A DNA stretch of 64,000 bases from Actinobaculum massiliense (GCF_001457435.1 NZ_LN881717.1:1373339-1437338), one strand, 5' to 3'; positions 1-8,697 are shown, counted from the first letter of the stretch. Notes: generated by a model from the sequence alone, not told the origin. Numbers and translations are program-made.

Positions 1-30
1 GACAGCTTGCCGAAAGCTAGCTGAATTCAT

Positions 31-480
31 CTACCGATAATTGATTTGGTCTTTTCCTTGGTGTGGCGCTTGGGTAAAAACGCTAAACCCAAGCGCTACA
101 CCACCAGCAACAAGAGCGCCGATGGCGGGAACGGAAAACTGGCTCAGCAGTTGAGAAAAAGAATCACTATGAACTAACGAGCCGACACCATCGAGTGAAA
201 AGAGAAAAGCTGAGAGTCCGATAAAGGCTCCTGCTGAAAGTTGCAACGCGCGGGCAGATTGAATACCGATGAAATGCTTATTAAAAAGCAGAAGAAGAAT
301 CGTGAAACACACATACATGAGTGGCATCAATAAGAAGACCACAAAAAATCTCTGATCCTGATCCTTGCACCGTAGAAAGATGGCGGCGAAAAGCCACGCG
401 CCGACAAAATATGCCAGAGCGGATACAAGAAACACAGATATTTTTTTGATGACCAGTCCCTTCAACTTTTCGCTACACAT
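31..480 (-). CDS. Small polytopic membrane protein, function unknown
   Basis: 149 residues. After a short basic N-terminus there are about four hydrophobic segments (near residues 14-36, 46-66, 77-96 and 115-136), and the protein ends in a polar tail. I recognise no family. It lies on the minus strand ahead of the phage packaging genes, next to the minus-strand ClbS/DfsB-like gene, so it may be prophage cargo. The ATG at 480 has no convincing Shine-Dalgarno. Its DNA is more AT-rich than its neighbours, which fits a later acquisition. The reading frame is credible because of the regular membrane pattern. Confidence 0.55.
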   Translation of the reverse strand: MCSEKLKGLVIKKISVFLVSALAYFVGAWLFAAIFLRCKDQDQRFFVVFLLMPLMYVCFTILLLLFNKHFIGIQSARALQLSAGAFIGLSAFLFSLDGVGSLVHSDSFSQLLSQFSVPAIGALVAGGVALGFSVFTQAPHQGKDQINYR

Positions 481-702
481 TTTGATACGGCAACGGCATC
501 AGGAGTTGTATGCCCCAATAAGTTCTCATTCTACAAGAAGGGTTTCCCTGCATTGCTAAGGATAGCGCTGATCGGGCGGATGTTGCGTGAATGCAGGCAC
601 GAGGCCTGGTGCGTTGAACCCGACAGTCACGAAAAGGCGCACGGGAGCGCCTATACCAGAGGCTCCCGAGTATCTGTCTGTGGTGTACAGCGTGGTAAGA
701 AG

Positions 703-1269
703 CTACTGGGGGGCGGCTTGGTTATGGGGTTGTTCTGGCGGCTTTCTGGTGAATGCACGGAGCTTTTTGATTGCCCATTCGTAGTGGCTTGATGTGGCTG
801 ACACGCAGTAGGAGCCGAGCGAGGTTGTGCCCGTCCACGGGAAATGCGCCTTGGTGAATAACTCCTCGTTGGTGAACTCGCCGATGAGAGCCACTACTGC
901 GGTGTGGCTGTCAGCGAGGTTCTCGCGGATAGCCTCAAGCTCAGTGCCCTGATATTGAGTCCAAATCTCTTGGTTGAGCGTTGGCGTGGTTCGCCACGTG
1001 TGAGGAAACGGAAGAAACGGTCGAGGCTGACCCTGGCGGTTGGCGTCGACGAAGCCAAGCAACATGCGCTGCCACTCGTGCAGGTGGGCAAGGACGTCGC
1101 GCAGGTTTTTGTCCCGCGCCCAGTGGGCTTCTTTACCGATTTGAGTGATGCTGGGATCAAAATTCGTATGCTGATCGTCGGAACTCATGCCCTCAATGAG
1201 GCTGTCCAGTTTCGCATACTGCGCCTCGGCGGCATCCAATAGTTCAGTTTTCGTCTTCGGTCTCGGCAC
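703..1269 (-). CDS. ClbS/DfsB-family four-helix bundle protein (prophage cargo)
   Basis: 188 residues from GTG at 1269; translation begins with PRPKTKTELL, the usual N-terminus of this family. A longer in-frame start at 1407 would run into terS and is rejected. The helical, Trp/His-rich body with a conserved HLHEWQRMLL stretch fits ClbS/DfsB (DUF1706) proteins. ClbS protects colibactin producers by opening the toxin's cyclopropane warhead; most other family members have no proven role. It is transcribed divergently from terS only 40 bp away and against the late operon, the arrangement of a moron. A TGA-GACAAT extended -10 seven nt upstream of the GTG suggests a leaderless transcript. Family call fairly sure; function inferred. 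Confidence 0.75.
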   Translation of the reverse strand: MPRPKTKTELLDAAEAQYAKLDSLIEGMSSDDQHTNFDPSITQIGKEAHWARDKNLRDVLAHLHEWQRMLLGFVDANRQGQPRPFLPFPHTWRTTPTLNQEIWTQYQGTELEAIRENLADSHTAVVALIGEFTNEELFTKAHFPWTGTTSLGSYCVSATSSHYEWAIKKLRAFTRKPPEQPHNQAAPQ

Positions 1270-1309
1270 GCCACTAATTGTCTCACAGCAGGAAAGCAGA
1301 TGAAAACCT

Positions 1310-1882
1310 ATGGCGAAAGACGGAACGAACCGGGGTGGCCGCCGTGTGCGGGCAGGTGCGAAACCCGATCCGCTGAATGCGAAGCTCGCAGCTGGCCGCC
1401 CAGCCACGCGGCTTGATGATCCGCTGGGTGAGCCGTTTGACTTTGAAGGCTCAGATATCGGGGATGGTGCGGTGCTTGCTGGTGAGGTGATGCCGGAGCC
1501 TGCCGAGTATCTGTCGGAGATTCAGCGTGATGGTAAACCCCTCGGCGCTGACCTCGTCTACCGAGAAACATGGCAATGGCTCGATCAACGTGGCTGTTCC
1601 CAGTTCGTCGCACCGCGCTTGATCGAATCCTATGCGCAGGCGTTCGCGCGTTATGTGCAGTGTGAACAGGCGATCTCCAAGTTCGGCTTGCTCGGCAAAC
1701 ACCCAACCACAGGGGCTGCGATCGCATCCCCTTTCGTTGCTATGTCCCAGTCTTTCGGGAAGCAAGCGAACGTGTACTGGTACGAGATTTACGAGATAGT
1801 GCGCGCCACCTGCACCAGCGACTACTCAGGTTCGGCGCCGGGTGATGACGTGATGGAGCGCCTGCTGCAAGCCCGCTCCTAA
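1310..1882 (+). CDS. terS: Phage terminase small subunit (P27-like)
   Basis: 190 residues. The basic, Gly/Arg-rich N-terminus (GRRVRAGAKPDP), the RPATRLDD stretch and the C-terminal helical region with the KFGLLGKHPTTGA motif match P27-type small terminase subunits, which recognise the phage DNA and load it onto TerL. It is first in the rightward packaging/structural block, but unlike most phages its partner terL lies 5 kb downstream, separated by the DNA-modification cassette. A hairpin with a T-run (1901-1929) follows it. No strong Shine-Dalgarno precedes the ATG. Confidence 0.8.
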   Translation: MAKDGTNRGGRRVRAGAKPDPLNAKLAAGRPATRLDDPLGEPFDFEGSDIGDGAVLAGEVMPEPAEYLSEIQRDGKPLGADLVYRETWQWLDQRGCSQFVAPRLIESYAQAFARYVQCEQAISKFGLLGKHPTTGAAIASPFVAMSQSFGKQANVYWYEIYEIVRATCTSDYSGSAPGDDVMERLLQARS

Positions 1883-1900
1883 CACCCCTTTGATTCTCGT

Positions 1901-1929
1901 GTGCCTGCCCGAGATGGGTGGGCACTTTT
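1901..1929 (+). terminator. Hairpin plus T-run between terS and phage metK
   Basis: GTGCCTGCCC pairs with GGGTGGGCAC (ten pairs, two of them G-T) around a GAGAT loop and is followed by TTTT. It looks like an intrinsic terminator or attenuator. It ends about 30 bp before the metK start. Similar hairpins precede the tail protein at 19451 and the holin at 23023. Confidence 0.55.
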
Positions 1930-1961
1930 CTATGTCCCGATTCTTTGGAAAGTGAGTGTGT

Positions 1962-3152
1962 ATGTCTGTTACGAAGACTGCTGAGGCCGTGTGTATCGGC
2001 CATCCCGATAAGCTCTGTGATTTGATCGCTGACACGATCCTTGACGATATCCTCTACGAGGATCCTGCTGCCCGCGTTGCAGTAGAAGTGATGGCATCTG
2101 GCCGCAGGATCATTGTGACTGGCGAGATCACTTCGAAGGTTCGTCCGCGTATTCGTGAGTCGGTGCGTTACGCGCTGGTGAAGGCGGGTTATGTGCCGTG
2201 GAAGTTCCTCGTTTTCGTCTGGACACGCCGCCAATCCCCAGACATCAACGCAGGAGTTTCCAAGTCCTTGGAGGCTCGCTTCGGAGACACGAGTGAGTTT
2301 GCGTTGCAGGGCGCTGGCGATCAAGGCACCGTCTACGGATACGCCACCAACGAAACCCCGCAGCGTTTGCCATTGCCGCTCGTACTCTCGCATGAGATCT
2401 GTGGGCGTCTTGATGACGCCCGCAAGGACGGCACGATCAGCGGTATCAAGTCCGATGGTAAGGCGCAGGTGACGGTTCGCTACGACGCCGCCGGACAACC
2501 CGTAGCAGTCGAAACCGTGGTGGTGTCGATCCAACACGACGCTACGAAGACTCTGGACGAGCTTGCGGCTGAGGTCAAAACACTGATCGTCGCACCCGCG
2601 TGTAAGCCGTATCTGCCAATTAGCGCTGACACCGAGATTCTGGTGAATCCCTCGGGCTTGTTTACGGTGGGTGGTTCAAAGGCAGACACGGGGCTCACTG
2701 GTCGCAAGCTGATGGTCGACACTTACGGCGGTCTCGCCCCACATGGTGGTGGGGCGTTCTCGGGTAAGGACGCGTCCAAGGTTGACCGCTCGGGTGCGTA
2801 TATGGCGCGTCTGATAGCCAAGACTATCGTCGACTCCGGTCTTGCGCAGGAATGCCAGGTCGCGATTTCCTATGCGATTGGGAAGGCTGATCCGGTCGCC
2901 TTCACCATCGACACGCTCGGCAGTGGTGAATACTCCGACAAGATCCTGACCGAGGCTGCGCGTGAGGTGTTTCCGCTACGCCCAGGAGCGATCATTGACG
3001 CTTTGGGGTTGCGAGCACCCGGCTACACCCGCTACTCGACCTACGGACACTTCAGCCATGCCGGTTTGCACTGGGAGAACTCGTTCGCTCACGTCGACGC
3101 ATTAAAGAAGGCGGTGACCACACATGCTCATGAAACCAATGCCCATCAGTGA
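1962..3152 (+). CDS. metK: S-adenosylmethionine synthetase (phage-encoded)
   Basis: 396 residues from ATG 1962, nine bases after GGAAAG; the in-frame GTG at 1956 is less well placed. Makes S-adenosylmethionine from methionine and ATP. Conserved motifs are intact and in order: GHPDKLCDLIADTILDD near residue 13, GAGDQGTVYGYATNET near 120, TGLTGRKLMVDTYGG near 243, GGAFSGKDASKVDRSGAYMA near 261 and a C-terminal GHFSHAGLHWE. Normal family length (about 380-400), so probably active. It overlaps the next gene by 29 bp, and the two genes downstream both encode SAM-dependent DNA methyltransferases, so the cassette seems to make its own methyl donor. This is an accessory copy, not in a methionine-metabolism context. 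Confidence 0.93.
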   Translation: MSVTKTAEAVCIGHPDKLCDLIADTILDDILYEDPAARVAVEVMASGRRIIVTGEITSKVRPRIRESVRYALVKAGYVPWKFLVFVWTRRQSPDINAGVSKSLEARFGDTSEFALQGAGDQGTVYGYATNETPQRLPLPLVLSHEICGRLDDARKDGTISGIKSDGKAQVTVRYDAAGQPVAVETVVVSIQHDATKTLDELAAEVKTLIVAPACKPYLPISADTEILVNPSGLFTVGGSKADTGLTGRKLMVDTYGGLAPHGGGAFSGKDASKVDRSGAYMARLIAKTIVDSGLAQECQVAISYAIGKADPVAFTIDTLGSGEYSDKILTEAAREVFPLRPGAIIDALGLRAPGYTRYSTYGHFSHAGLHWENSFAHVDALKKAVTTHAHETNAHQ

Positions 3153-4377
3153 ACTCAAGCCCGCTGACTACAATCCGCGTAAAGACCTCCAGCCTGGCGA
3201 TGCCGAATACGAGAAGCTCAAGCGATCCTTGACCGAGTTCGGCTACGTCGAACCCGTCATCTGGAACTCCACCACTGGCAACATCGTCGGTGGACACCAG
3301 CGTTTGAAGGTGCTCGAAGATCTCGGCCACACGGACGTGGACGTGATCGTTGTTGAGCTCGATGAGACCCGCGAGAAAGCACTCAACATCGCGCTCAACA
3401 AGATCAGCGGCGAATGGGACAACGACAGACTTGCCCTCCTCATCGCCGACCTCGATGCTTCGGATTTCGATGCTGAACTCACCGGTTTCGACGACGCCGA
3501 AATCCAGCAGTTGATCGGCTCCTTGGATGAGAACGAGGTTGAGGACGACGACTTCGACCTTACCGCCGCACTCGAAGCATCCGCGTTCGTGGAGCGTGGG
3601 GATATCTGGACGCTTGGCCGTCACCGACTCGTGTGCGGCGACGCCACCAGCGTCGAGGACGTCGAGTTGTTGATGGATGGTAAACGTGCGAATCTTGTGT
3701 TGACTGATCCGCCATATAACGTCGCCTTCGAATCAGGATCCGGATTGTCCATCAAGAACGACAAGATGGATGGCGATAAGTTCTACGATTTCCTGCTATC
3801 AGCGTTTTCGAACATGGTGGGCGTGTGTGAGAAGGACGCGTCCGCGTATGTGTTCCACGCTGACACTGAAGGCTTGAACTTCCGCCGCGCCTTCGTTGAG
3901 GCAGGCTTTTACCTGTCGGGCTGTTGTATTTGGGTTAAAGATTCCCTCGTATTGGGACGTTCCCCGTATCAGTGGCAGCACGAGCCGGTGCTATTCGGGT
4001 GGGTGAAGACGGGTAAGCACAAGTGGTACGCCGACCGGAAACAAACCACGATCTGGAACTTCGCCAAGCCCCGCCGTAATGCTGACCACCCGACCAGCAA
4101 GCCACTGGATTTGTTGGCGTATCCGATCGGGAACTCCACGCAGGCCAACGCGATCGTGCTCGACACCTTCGCAGGCTCAGGCTCCACACTCATGGCAGCT
4201 GAGGCAACCGACCGCATCTGCTATTGCATGGAGCTTGATGAGAAATACGCGAGCGTTATTTTGCGCCGTTATGCCGAACATACAGGGGACGCTGCCGGGA
4301 TTACTTGCCTGCGAGGCGGCAAGGAATACGCGTATTTGGATTTGGTGCGCGATGTTGAGGGGGTGAACCGTGAGTGA
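3124..4377 (+). CDS. ParB-domain / DNA adenine-or-N4-cytosine methyltransferase fusion
   Basis: 417 residues. Residues 1-125 are a ParB/sulfiredoxin-like domain (PADYNPR, GHQRLKVLEDLGH). Residues about 165-400 are an amino-methyltransferase with catalytic DPPY at 195-198 and the SAM-binding FAGSGST near 349. Catalytic motif before SAM motif is the beta-class order. It would methylate the exocyclic amine of adenine (N6) or cytosine (N4). No restriction endonuclease is nearby, so a solitary methylase protecting phage DNA is likely. The start is ATG 3124, with ATGs at 3130 and 3139 as alternatives. It overlaps metK upstream and the cytosine methylase downstream (8 bp), so all three are probably translationally coupled. 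Confidence 0.88.
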   Translation: MLMKPMPISELKPADYNPRKDLQPGDAEYEKLKRSLTEFGYVEPVIWNSTTGNIVGGHQRLKVLEDLGHTDVDVIVVELDETREKALNIALNKISGEWDNDRLALLIADLDASDFDAELTGFDDAEIQQLIGSLDENEVEDDDFDLTAALEASAFVERGDIWTLGRHRLVCGDATSVEDVELLMDGKRANLVLTDPPYNVAFESGSGLSIKNDKMDGDKFYDFLLSAFSNMVGVCEKDASAYVFHADTEGLNFRRAFVEAGFYLSGCCIWVKDSLVLGRSPYQWQHEPVLFGWVKTGKHKWYADRKQTTIWNFAKPRRNADHPTSKPLDLLAYPIGNSTQANAIVLDTFAGSGSTLMAAEATDRICYCMELDEKYASVILRRYAEHTGDAAGITCLRGGKEYAYLDLVRDVEGVNRE

Positions 4378-5776
4378 GTTGACGTTGGGTTCCTTGTTTG
4401 ATGGCTCGGGTGGTTTCCCTCTCGCAGGTATTCAGGCGGGTATTCGTCCTGTGTGGGCGAGTGAAATCGAGCCATTCCCGATTCTCGTTACGACCCGCCG
4501 TCTGCCGCAGCTCACTCATGTGGGTGATGTGACCACGGTCAACGGGGCTGATGTTGATGCGGTGGATGTGATCACGTTTGGTTCTCCCTGCCAAGACCTA
4601 TCCGTTGCAGGTAAACAAGCAGGCCTGGCGGGTGAACGCTCGGGTCTGTTCTTTCATGCTGTACGAATTATTGACCAGATGAGGAAAGCAACCCATGGAA
4701 TGTTTCCACGCTACGCGATCTGGGAGAATGTCCCTGGCGCGTTCTCCTCACACAAAGGATCCGATTTCGCCACCGTCCTTACCACGCTCACGCGCATCGT
4801 CGACCCGAGCACGCCTGATATGCCTGTCCCTGAGGGTGGATGGCCGTACGCGGGATGTGTCATGGGTGAGGGATTCTCACTGGCATGGCGTGTACTCGAT
4901 GCGCAACATTTCGGCCTCGCCCAACGACGCCGCCGCATCTACCTTGTCGCAGATTTTGCAGGCCGATCCGCACCCGAGATTCTTTTTGAGCCCGCGAGCT
5001 TGCCAAGGAATCCTGAATCGTGCGACACGCAAGAACAAGACCATGCCCACACCCCTGAAGCAAGCCTTGGAGGCCGTAGCAGCTCGGTGATGTTGTTGGA
5101 TCATCATCCGCAGGACTCGAGGTTGACCGTTAACTCCTCGGGGGTGGTGCAGACGCTGACTGCCCGGATGGGCAACTCACCCACCAACGTCCCCATCCTC
5201 CTCGACGCCCCAGAAGAACGCAGGGTGTTTGGCCTGAATTCGATCCACCAGTCCCGCAGCGGTGGCGGCCACTACGGCTACGAAGCGGAAGTGTCGAAAA
5301 CCCTCGACTTGAAAGGCGGGGAGCCGACCTGCAATCAGGGCGGCATGGTCATCTTGGAGCCCGTCTATGCCGCATCCAAGGCCGACTATTTCACCCGCGT
5401 CACCAAGGATCAGGCAGGTGCGCTGCTGGCCACGGATTACACCGATCCGCCCATGGTCGCCAGCTCGTCGCTGTGCCCCAGGCGGTTGACGCCGGTCGAG
5501 TGTGCCCGGTTGCAGGGGTTTCCTGACGATTGGTGTGACGGTCTTGCTATCGAGGATCCGACAAGCGAGGACATCGAGTATTGGACGGGCATTTGGGCTA
5601 CCTGGAACTTGGCGCGCGGCGTGAAACCACGAACCGCACGCCAAGTCACTACTTGGTTGGAGAATCCAACCAGTGATAGTGCCCAGTACAAGTTGTGGGG
5701 TAACGCGATCGCTTTGCCCGTTGCTCGCCACGTCCTTGAAAGACTGAAGAATTTTGCTCGCGCAGGGACTGGATAA
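4370..5776 (+). CDS. DNA (cytosine-5) methyltransferase
   Basis: 468 residues from GTG 4370, overlapping the previous gene. C5-cytosine methylase motifs are in order: SAM-binding FDGSGGFPLAG at the N-terminus, catalytic SPCQDLS with Cys74, ENV with Glu119, then a variable target-recognition region (about residues 200-360), and LQGFPDDW and GNAIALPVARH motifs near the C-terminus. The enzyme flips cytosine out and methylates C5; no cognate restriction enzyme is seen. With the preceding methylase and the phage metK it forms a DNA-modification cassette that could evade host restriction or mark packaged DNA. Its stop lies directly beside the repeated leader at 5768. Confidence 0.92.
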   Translation: MSELTLGSLFDGSGGFPLAGIQAGIRPVWASEIEPFPILVTTRRLPQLTHVGDVTTVNGADVDAVDVITFGSPCQDLSVAGKQAGLAGERSGLFFHAVRIIDQMRKATHGMFPRYAIWENVPGAFSSHKGSDFATVLTTLTRIVDPSTPDMPVPEGGWPYAGCVMGEGFSLAWRVLDAQHFGLAQRRRRIYLVADFAGRSAPEILFEPASLPRNPESCDTQEQDHAHTPEASLGGRSSSVMLLDHHPQDSRLTVNSSGVVQTLTARMGNSPTNVPILLDAPEERRVFGLNSIHQSRSGGGHYGYEAEVSKTLDLKGGEPTCNQGGMVILEPVYAASKADYFTRVTKDQAGALLATDYTDPPMVASSSLCPRRLTPVECARLQGFPDDWCDGLAIEDPTSEDIEYWTGIWATWNLARGVKPRTARQVTTWLENPTSDSAQYKLWGNAIALPVARHVLERLKNFARAGTG

Positions 5777-5806
5777 GCACTCGCACCTATGGCTGTATGT
5801 ACATGA
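5768..5806 (+). repeat. Repeated phage leader, copy 1
   Basis: ACTGGATAA, a 7-base variable spacer, then a 23-base block beginning CACCTATGGCTGTATG. The copy at 6710-6748 has both blocks identical with the same spacer length. Each copy sits just upstream of a small gene. The first TAA is also near the stop of the upstream methylase. Confidence 0.85.
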
Positions 5807-5851
5807 CCAAACAAACCCCGACAAGGGGGAAACATGAGATGGAGGATGGTC

Positions 5852-6034
5852 ATGAGTGATCTACATATCGAGATCAGCGAGATGCTGGAGGCAGGCATCA
5901 ACATCTGGGACATTGAAGAAGCCCTCGACATTGCACGAAAGTGGAACTTCTCCCTGGTTGCCGGTGCGATCGAACACGACCCGCATGGCTATCTGCGACT
6001 GGTTGATTCTTGGTTTGAACAGGTGACCCGATGA
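5852..6034 (+). CDS. Small phage protein, unknown function
   Basis: 60 residues from ATG 5852, six bases after GGAGG (5841-5845); an upstream ATG at 5834 would add six residues. The sequence is acidic and helical (EISEMLEAGINIWDIEEALD) without cysteines or a known motif. It follows leader copy 1 and overlaps the start of the next gene by 4 bp (ATGA). Probably a real small phage gene because of the ribosome binding site and coupling; no function can be assigned. Confidence 0.6.
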   Translation: MSDLHIEISEMLEAGINIWDIEEALDIARKWNFSLVAGAIEHDPHGYLRLVDSWFEQVTR

Positions 6035-6681
6035 CCACGATCAAGTTTACCCCGAACAAGGCTGGGCGTAAGAAACTCGCCGAAGTCATCGCGGAACATC
6101 TTGGCGTGAAAGCCAGGTATGCTGGCATGCCCACCTTTGACTATCTGATTGGTGAGGCGCGGTTGGATCGGGACTGGGTGCTCCACCTCCCAGACAACGC
6201 AGACGGCGACGCGATAACCGACGCCGCGAGCGCGGCCGGGTTTGCGCCTGCGGGTGAGGTTTACGGACTCACGCTCACATTCCCCACGACCAGGTGGGAC
6301 GAGGCCACAGGCGCGAAGCTCGACGCCCTGCTCGCCTCCAAGGGAGCACTCATCGCTAAGGCACTGGTTATTCCTGCTACGCCCATGGCGATCGATGAGG
6401 CGGAAGGGACCGTTGAGTTTGCCTGGTTTGACCAGCTCCCAGATGCGGAGGTGATTGAAGCGGTCAGCGTGCTGATTCAGCTCATGATCGAGCACGCGAA
6501 AACCGCCACGAGAGTCTCCGCGAAGCCTGCCAAGACAGGTGGAAATGACAAGTATGCGATGCGCTGCTGGTTGCTGCGCCTGGGCATGATCGGCGACAAC
6601 TACAAGCACGTGCGCCGAGTCCTGCTAGCGAATCTGGAAGGCAACGCAGCATGGAAAACCCTGCCCAAATCCGACCACTGA
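6031..6681 (+). CDS. Conserved phage protein of the uncharacterised 'virulence protein' type
   Basis: 216 residues. From memory the pattern (ITFTP/AGRKKLAEVIAEHLGVKARYAGMP at the N-terminus, then a region with DxLLASKGALIAKAL, and a C-terminal KYAMRCWLLRLGMIGD...R..LL.NL.GN.AWK) resembles proteins labelled 'virulence protein' in Firmicutes prophages, where they also sit between a DNA methylase and terL. No enzyme motif is evident, and that label has no functional basis here. ATG 6031 overlaps the upstream stop by 4 bp. The family match is remembered rather than computed. Confidence 0.65.
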   Translation: MTTIKFTPNKAGRKKLAEVIAEHLGVKARYAGMPTFDYLIGEARLDRDWVLHLPDNADGDAITDAASAAGFAPAGEVYGLTLTFPTTRWDEATGAKLDALLASKGALIAKALVIPATPMAIDEAEGTVEFAWFDQLPDAEVIEAVSVLIQLMIEHAKTATRVSAKPAKTGGNDKYAMRCWLLRLGMIGDNYKHVRRVLLANLEGNAAWKTLPKSDH

Positions 6682-6709
6682 GTTCCTTGCGGAGAACCGG
6701 CGAAAAGCG

Positions 6710-6748
6710 ACTGGATAACCGCGCACACCTATGGCTGTATGTACATGA
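6710..6748 (+). repeat. Repeated phage leader, copy 2
   Basis: Same architecture as 5768-5806: ACTGGATAA, seven variable bases, and the same 23-base block. A more diverged version (ACTGGATAA and a TGTAT at the same +26 offset) lies at 25070, upstream of the serine recombinases. Confidence 0.85.
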
Positions 6749-6775
6749 TCGAACAAGAAATAAAGGAGCGAGGTC

Positions 6776-7063
6776 ATGAATACCAGCAAGGTCACGATGG
6801 AGCAGCTGCAGATCGCGACCGACAGCTACGGCACGGTTATCGCCTACGGAGACTTCGTCCTCGCCTCGGCATACCGGTACCTGGGCAAAGGCCGGATCGG
6901 AAACGACGCCCGCGTCTACAAACTCGCCGAGCAGCCCATCCCTGGCTGGGGATCGGACGCCCGCAGTTTCATTGAATGCGAACTCGCCCTGGTTGCTGAG
7001 GCTGAGGAACTGTTCGAAGACGCCGGCCACGCCATCGCCTGGGCGCTTGCCCACACCAACTAA
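6776..7063 (+). CDS. Small phage protein, unknown function
   Basis: 95 residues from ATG 6776, preceded by AAAGGAGCGAGGTC. It lies between leader copy 2 and terL and has the acidic, mixed alpha/beta composition typical of small phage proteins. The C-terminal helix ends in FEDAGHAIAWALAHTN. No recognisable domain. An alternative frame starting at 6739 lacks a ribosome binding site. Likely a genuine gene of the packaging operon; function unknown. Confidence 0.6.
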   Translation: MNTSKVTMEQLQIATDSYGTVIAYGDFVLASAYRYLGKGRIGNDARVYKLAEQPIPGWGSDARSFIECELALVAEAEELFEDAGHAIAWALAHTN

Positions 7064-7092
7064 CCAGCACAGGAAGGAGCCTGAAGGGCGTG

Positions 7093-8697
7093 ATGCGCAC
7101 TCTCGACACCTACACGCCGACCCGATTCATGGCCACAGGCTCACGCTACGACAAGCGTAAAGCCGACTTCGCGGTCGCGTTCATCCAAGCCTTAAAGCAC
7201 ACCAAAGGCCGCTGGTCAGGCAAGCCCTTCCAGCTCATCGACTGGCAAGAGCAAATCATCCGCGACCTGTTCGGCACTGTCAAAGAAGACGGCTACCGCC
7301 AATTCACCACCGCCTACGTCGAGATACCCAAAAAGATGGGCAAAAGTGAGCTCGCCGCCGCAATTGCGCTACTACTCACCTGCGGGGATGGTGAAGAACG
7401 CGCTGAAGTGTATGGGTGCGCGGCTGATCGCCAGCAAGCATCCATTGTGTTTGAGGTCGCAGCGGACATGATTCGCATGAGTCCAGCGCTGTCCAAACGC
7501 GTCAAGATTCTTGCCTCGCAGAAGCGGATCATCTACAAGCCCACCAACTCCTTCTACCAGGTGCTGAGCGCGGAGGCGTATTCGAAGCACGGGTTCAACA
7601 TCTCCGGCGTTGTCTTCGACGAACTCCACACCCAACCGGGCCGTGCCTTGTTCGACGTCATGACGAAAGGATCAGGCGACGCGCGCACCCAACCCCTGTA
7701 CTTCCTCATCACGACAGCGGGTACCGACACGCATAGCATTTGTTATGAGCAACACCAAAAAGCCCAAGACATCCTAGATGGCAAAAAGCACGACCCCACG
7801 TTCTACCCGGTGATCTATGGGGCGGCGCAAGATGATGATTGGACCGACGAGGACGTGTGGCATAAGGCTAACCCGAGCTTAGGGATCACTGTCCCGATCG
7901 AGAAAGTCCGCCAAGCCTGCACGAGCGCGAAACAAAACCCAGCCGAAGAAAACACATTCCGCCAACTTCGCCTCAACCAATGGGTCAAACAAAGCGTGCG
8001 GTGGATGCCCATGCACATCTGGAACCAAAACTCAGCACCCGTCGACCTGTCAGATTTGGAAGGACGCGTGTGTTACGGCGGCCTCGACTTGGCTTCCACG
8101 ACGGACATCACTGCTTTCGTTCTCGTATTCCCACCCTACGGGGACGATGACAAATATACGGTCGCGCCATGGTTTTGGATACCCGAAGACAACCTCAAAC
8201 TAAGGGTTGCCCGTGATCACGTGCCCTACGACCTGTGGCAACAGCAAGGCTTCCTACAAACCACTGAGGGCAACGTCGTCCACTACGGCGCAATTGAAGC
8301 CTTCATCGAGCAACTCGGTGAACGCTTCGATATCCGCGAGATCGCATTCGACCGGTGGGGCGCAGTCCAAATGAGCCAAAACCTTGACGAAGCAGGTTTC
8401 ACGGTTGTTCCGTTTGGGCAAGGCTTCAAAGACATGAGCCCACCATCCAAAGAACTCATGAAACTCGCTTTAGAGGGAAAACTGGCACATGGCGGGCATC
8501 CAGTGCTTTCGTGGATGGTAGACAACATTCACGTCCGCACCGACCCAGCAGGAAACATCAAACCCGACAAACAAAAGAGCACCGAGAAGATCGACGGCGT
8601 CGTCGCAACAATCATGGCCCTCGACCGCGCCATCCGAAACGGCACCGGGCACGTCAGCGGCAGTGTTTATGACGAACGCGGCCTACTCGTGCTGTGA
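7093..8697 (+). CDS. terL: Phage terminase large subunit
   Basis: About 534 residues; ATG 7093 is chosen (a GTG lies one codon upstream). The packaging motor ATPase/nuclease. The ATPase region near residue 75 reads YVEIPKKMGKSELAAAIA (Walker A-like), and the Walker B segment SGVVFDELHTQ lies near residue 175. The C-terminal RNase H-like nuclease has GGLDLASTTDITAF near 332 and AFDRWGA near 417. Length is normal for this terminase family. It would cut concatemers and drive DNA through the portal encoded downstream. Its 3' end overlaps by 31 bp the 3' end of the convergent minus-strand moron at 8667. Confidence 0.93.
   Translation: MRTLDTYTPTRFMATGSRYDKRKADFAVAFIQALKHTKGRWSGKPFQLIDWQEQIIRDLFGTVKEDGYRQFTTAYVEIPKKMGKSELAAAIALLLTCGDGEERAEVYGCAADRQQASIVFEVAADMIRMSPALSKRVKILASQKRIIYKPTNSFYQVLSAEAYSKHGFNISGVVFDELHTQPGRALFDVMTKGSGDARTQPLYFLITTAGTDTHSICYEQHQKAQDILDGKKHDPTFYPVIYGAAQDDDWTDEDVWHKANPSLGITVPIEKVRQACTSAKQNPAEENTFRQLRLNQWVKQSVRWMPMHIWNQNSAPVDLSDLEGRVCYGGLDLASTTDITAFVLVFPPYGDDDKYTVAPWFWIPEDNLKLRVARDHVPYDLWQQQGFLQTTEGNVVHYGAIEAFIEQLGERFDIREIAFDRWGAVQMSQNLDEAGFTVVPFGQGFKDMSPPSKELMKLALEGKLAHGGHPVLSWMVDNIHVRTDPAGNIKPDKQKSTEKIDGVVATIMALDRAIRNGTGHVSGSVYDERGLLVL

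Noticed and set aside
553-792. Short plus-strand frames between the membrane gene and the ClbS/DfsB gene
   Set aside because: A weak likeness to the PEP.EYLS piece of terS exists, but no start signal or conserved domain was seen.
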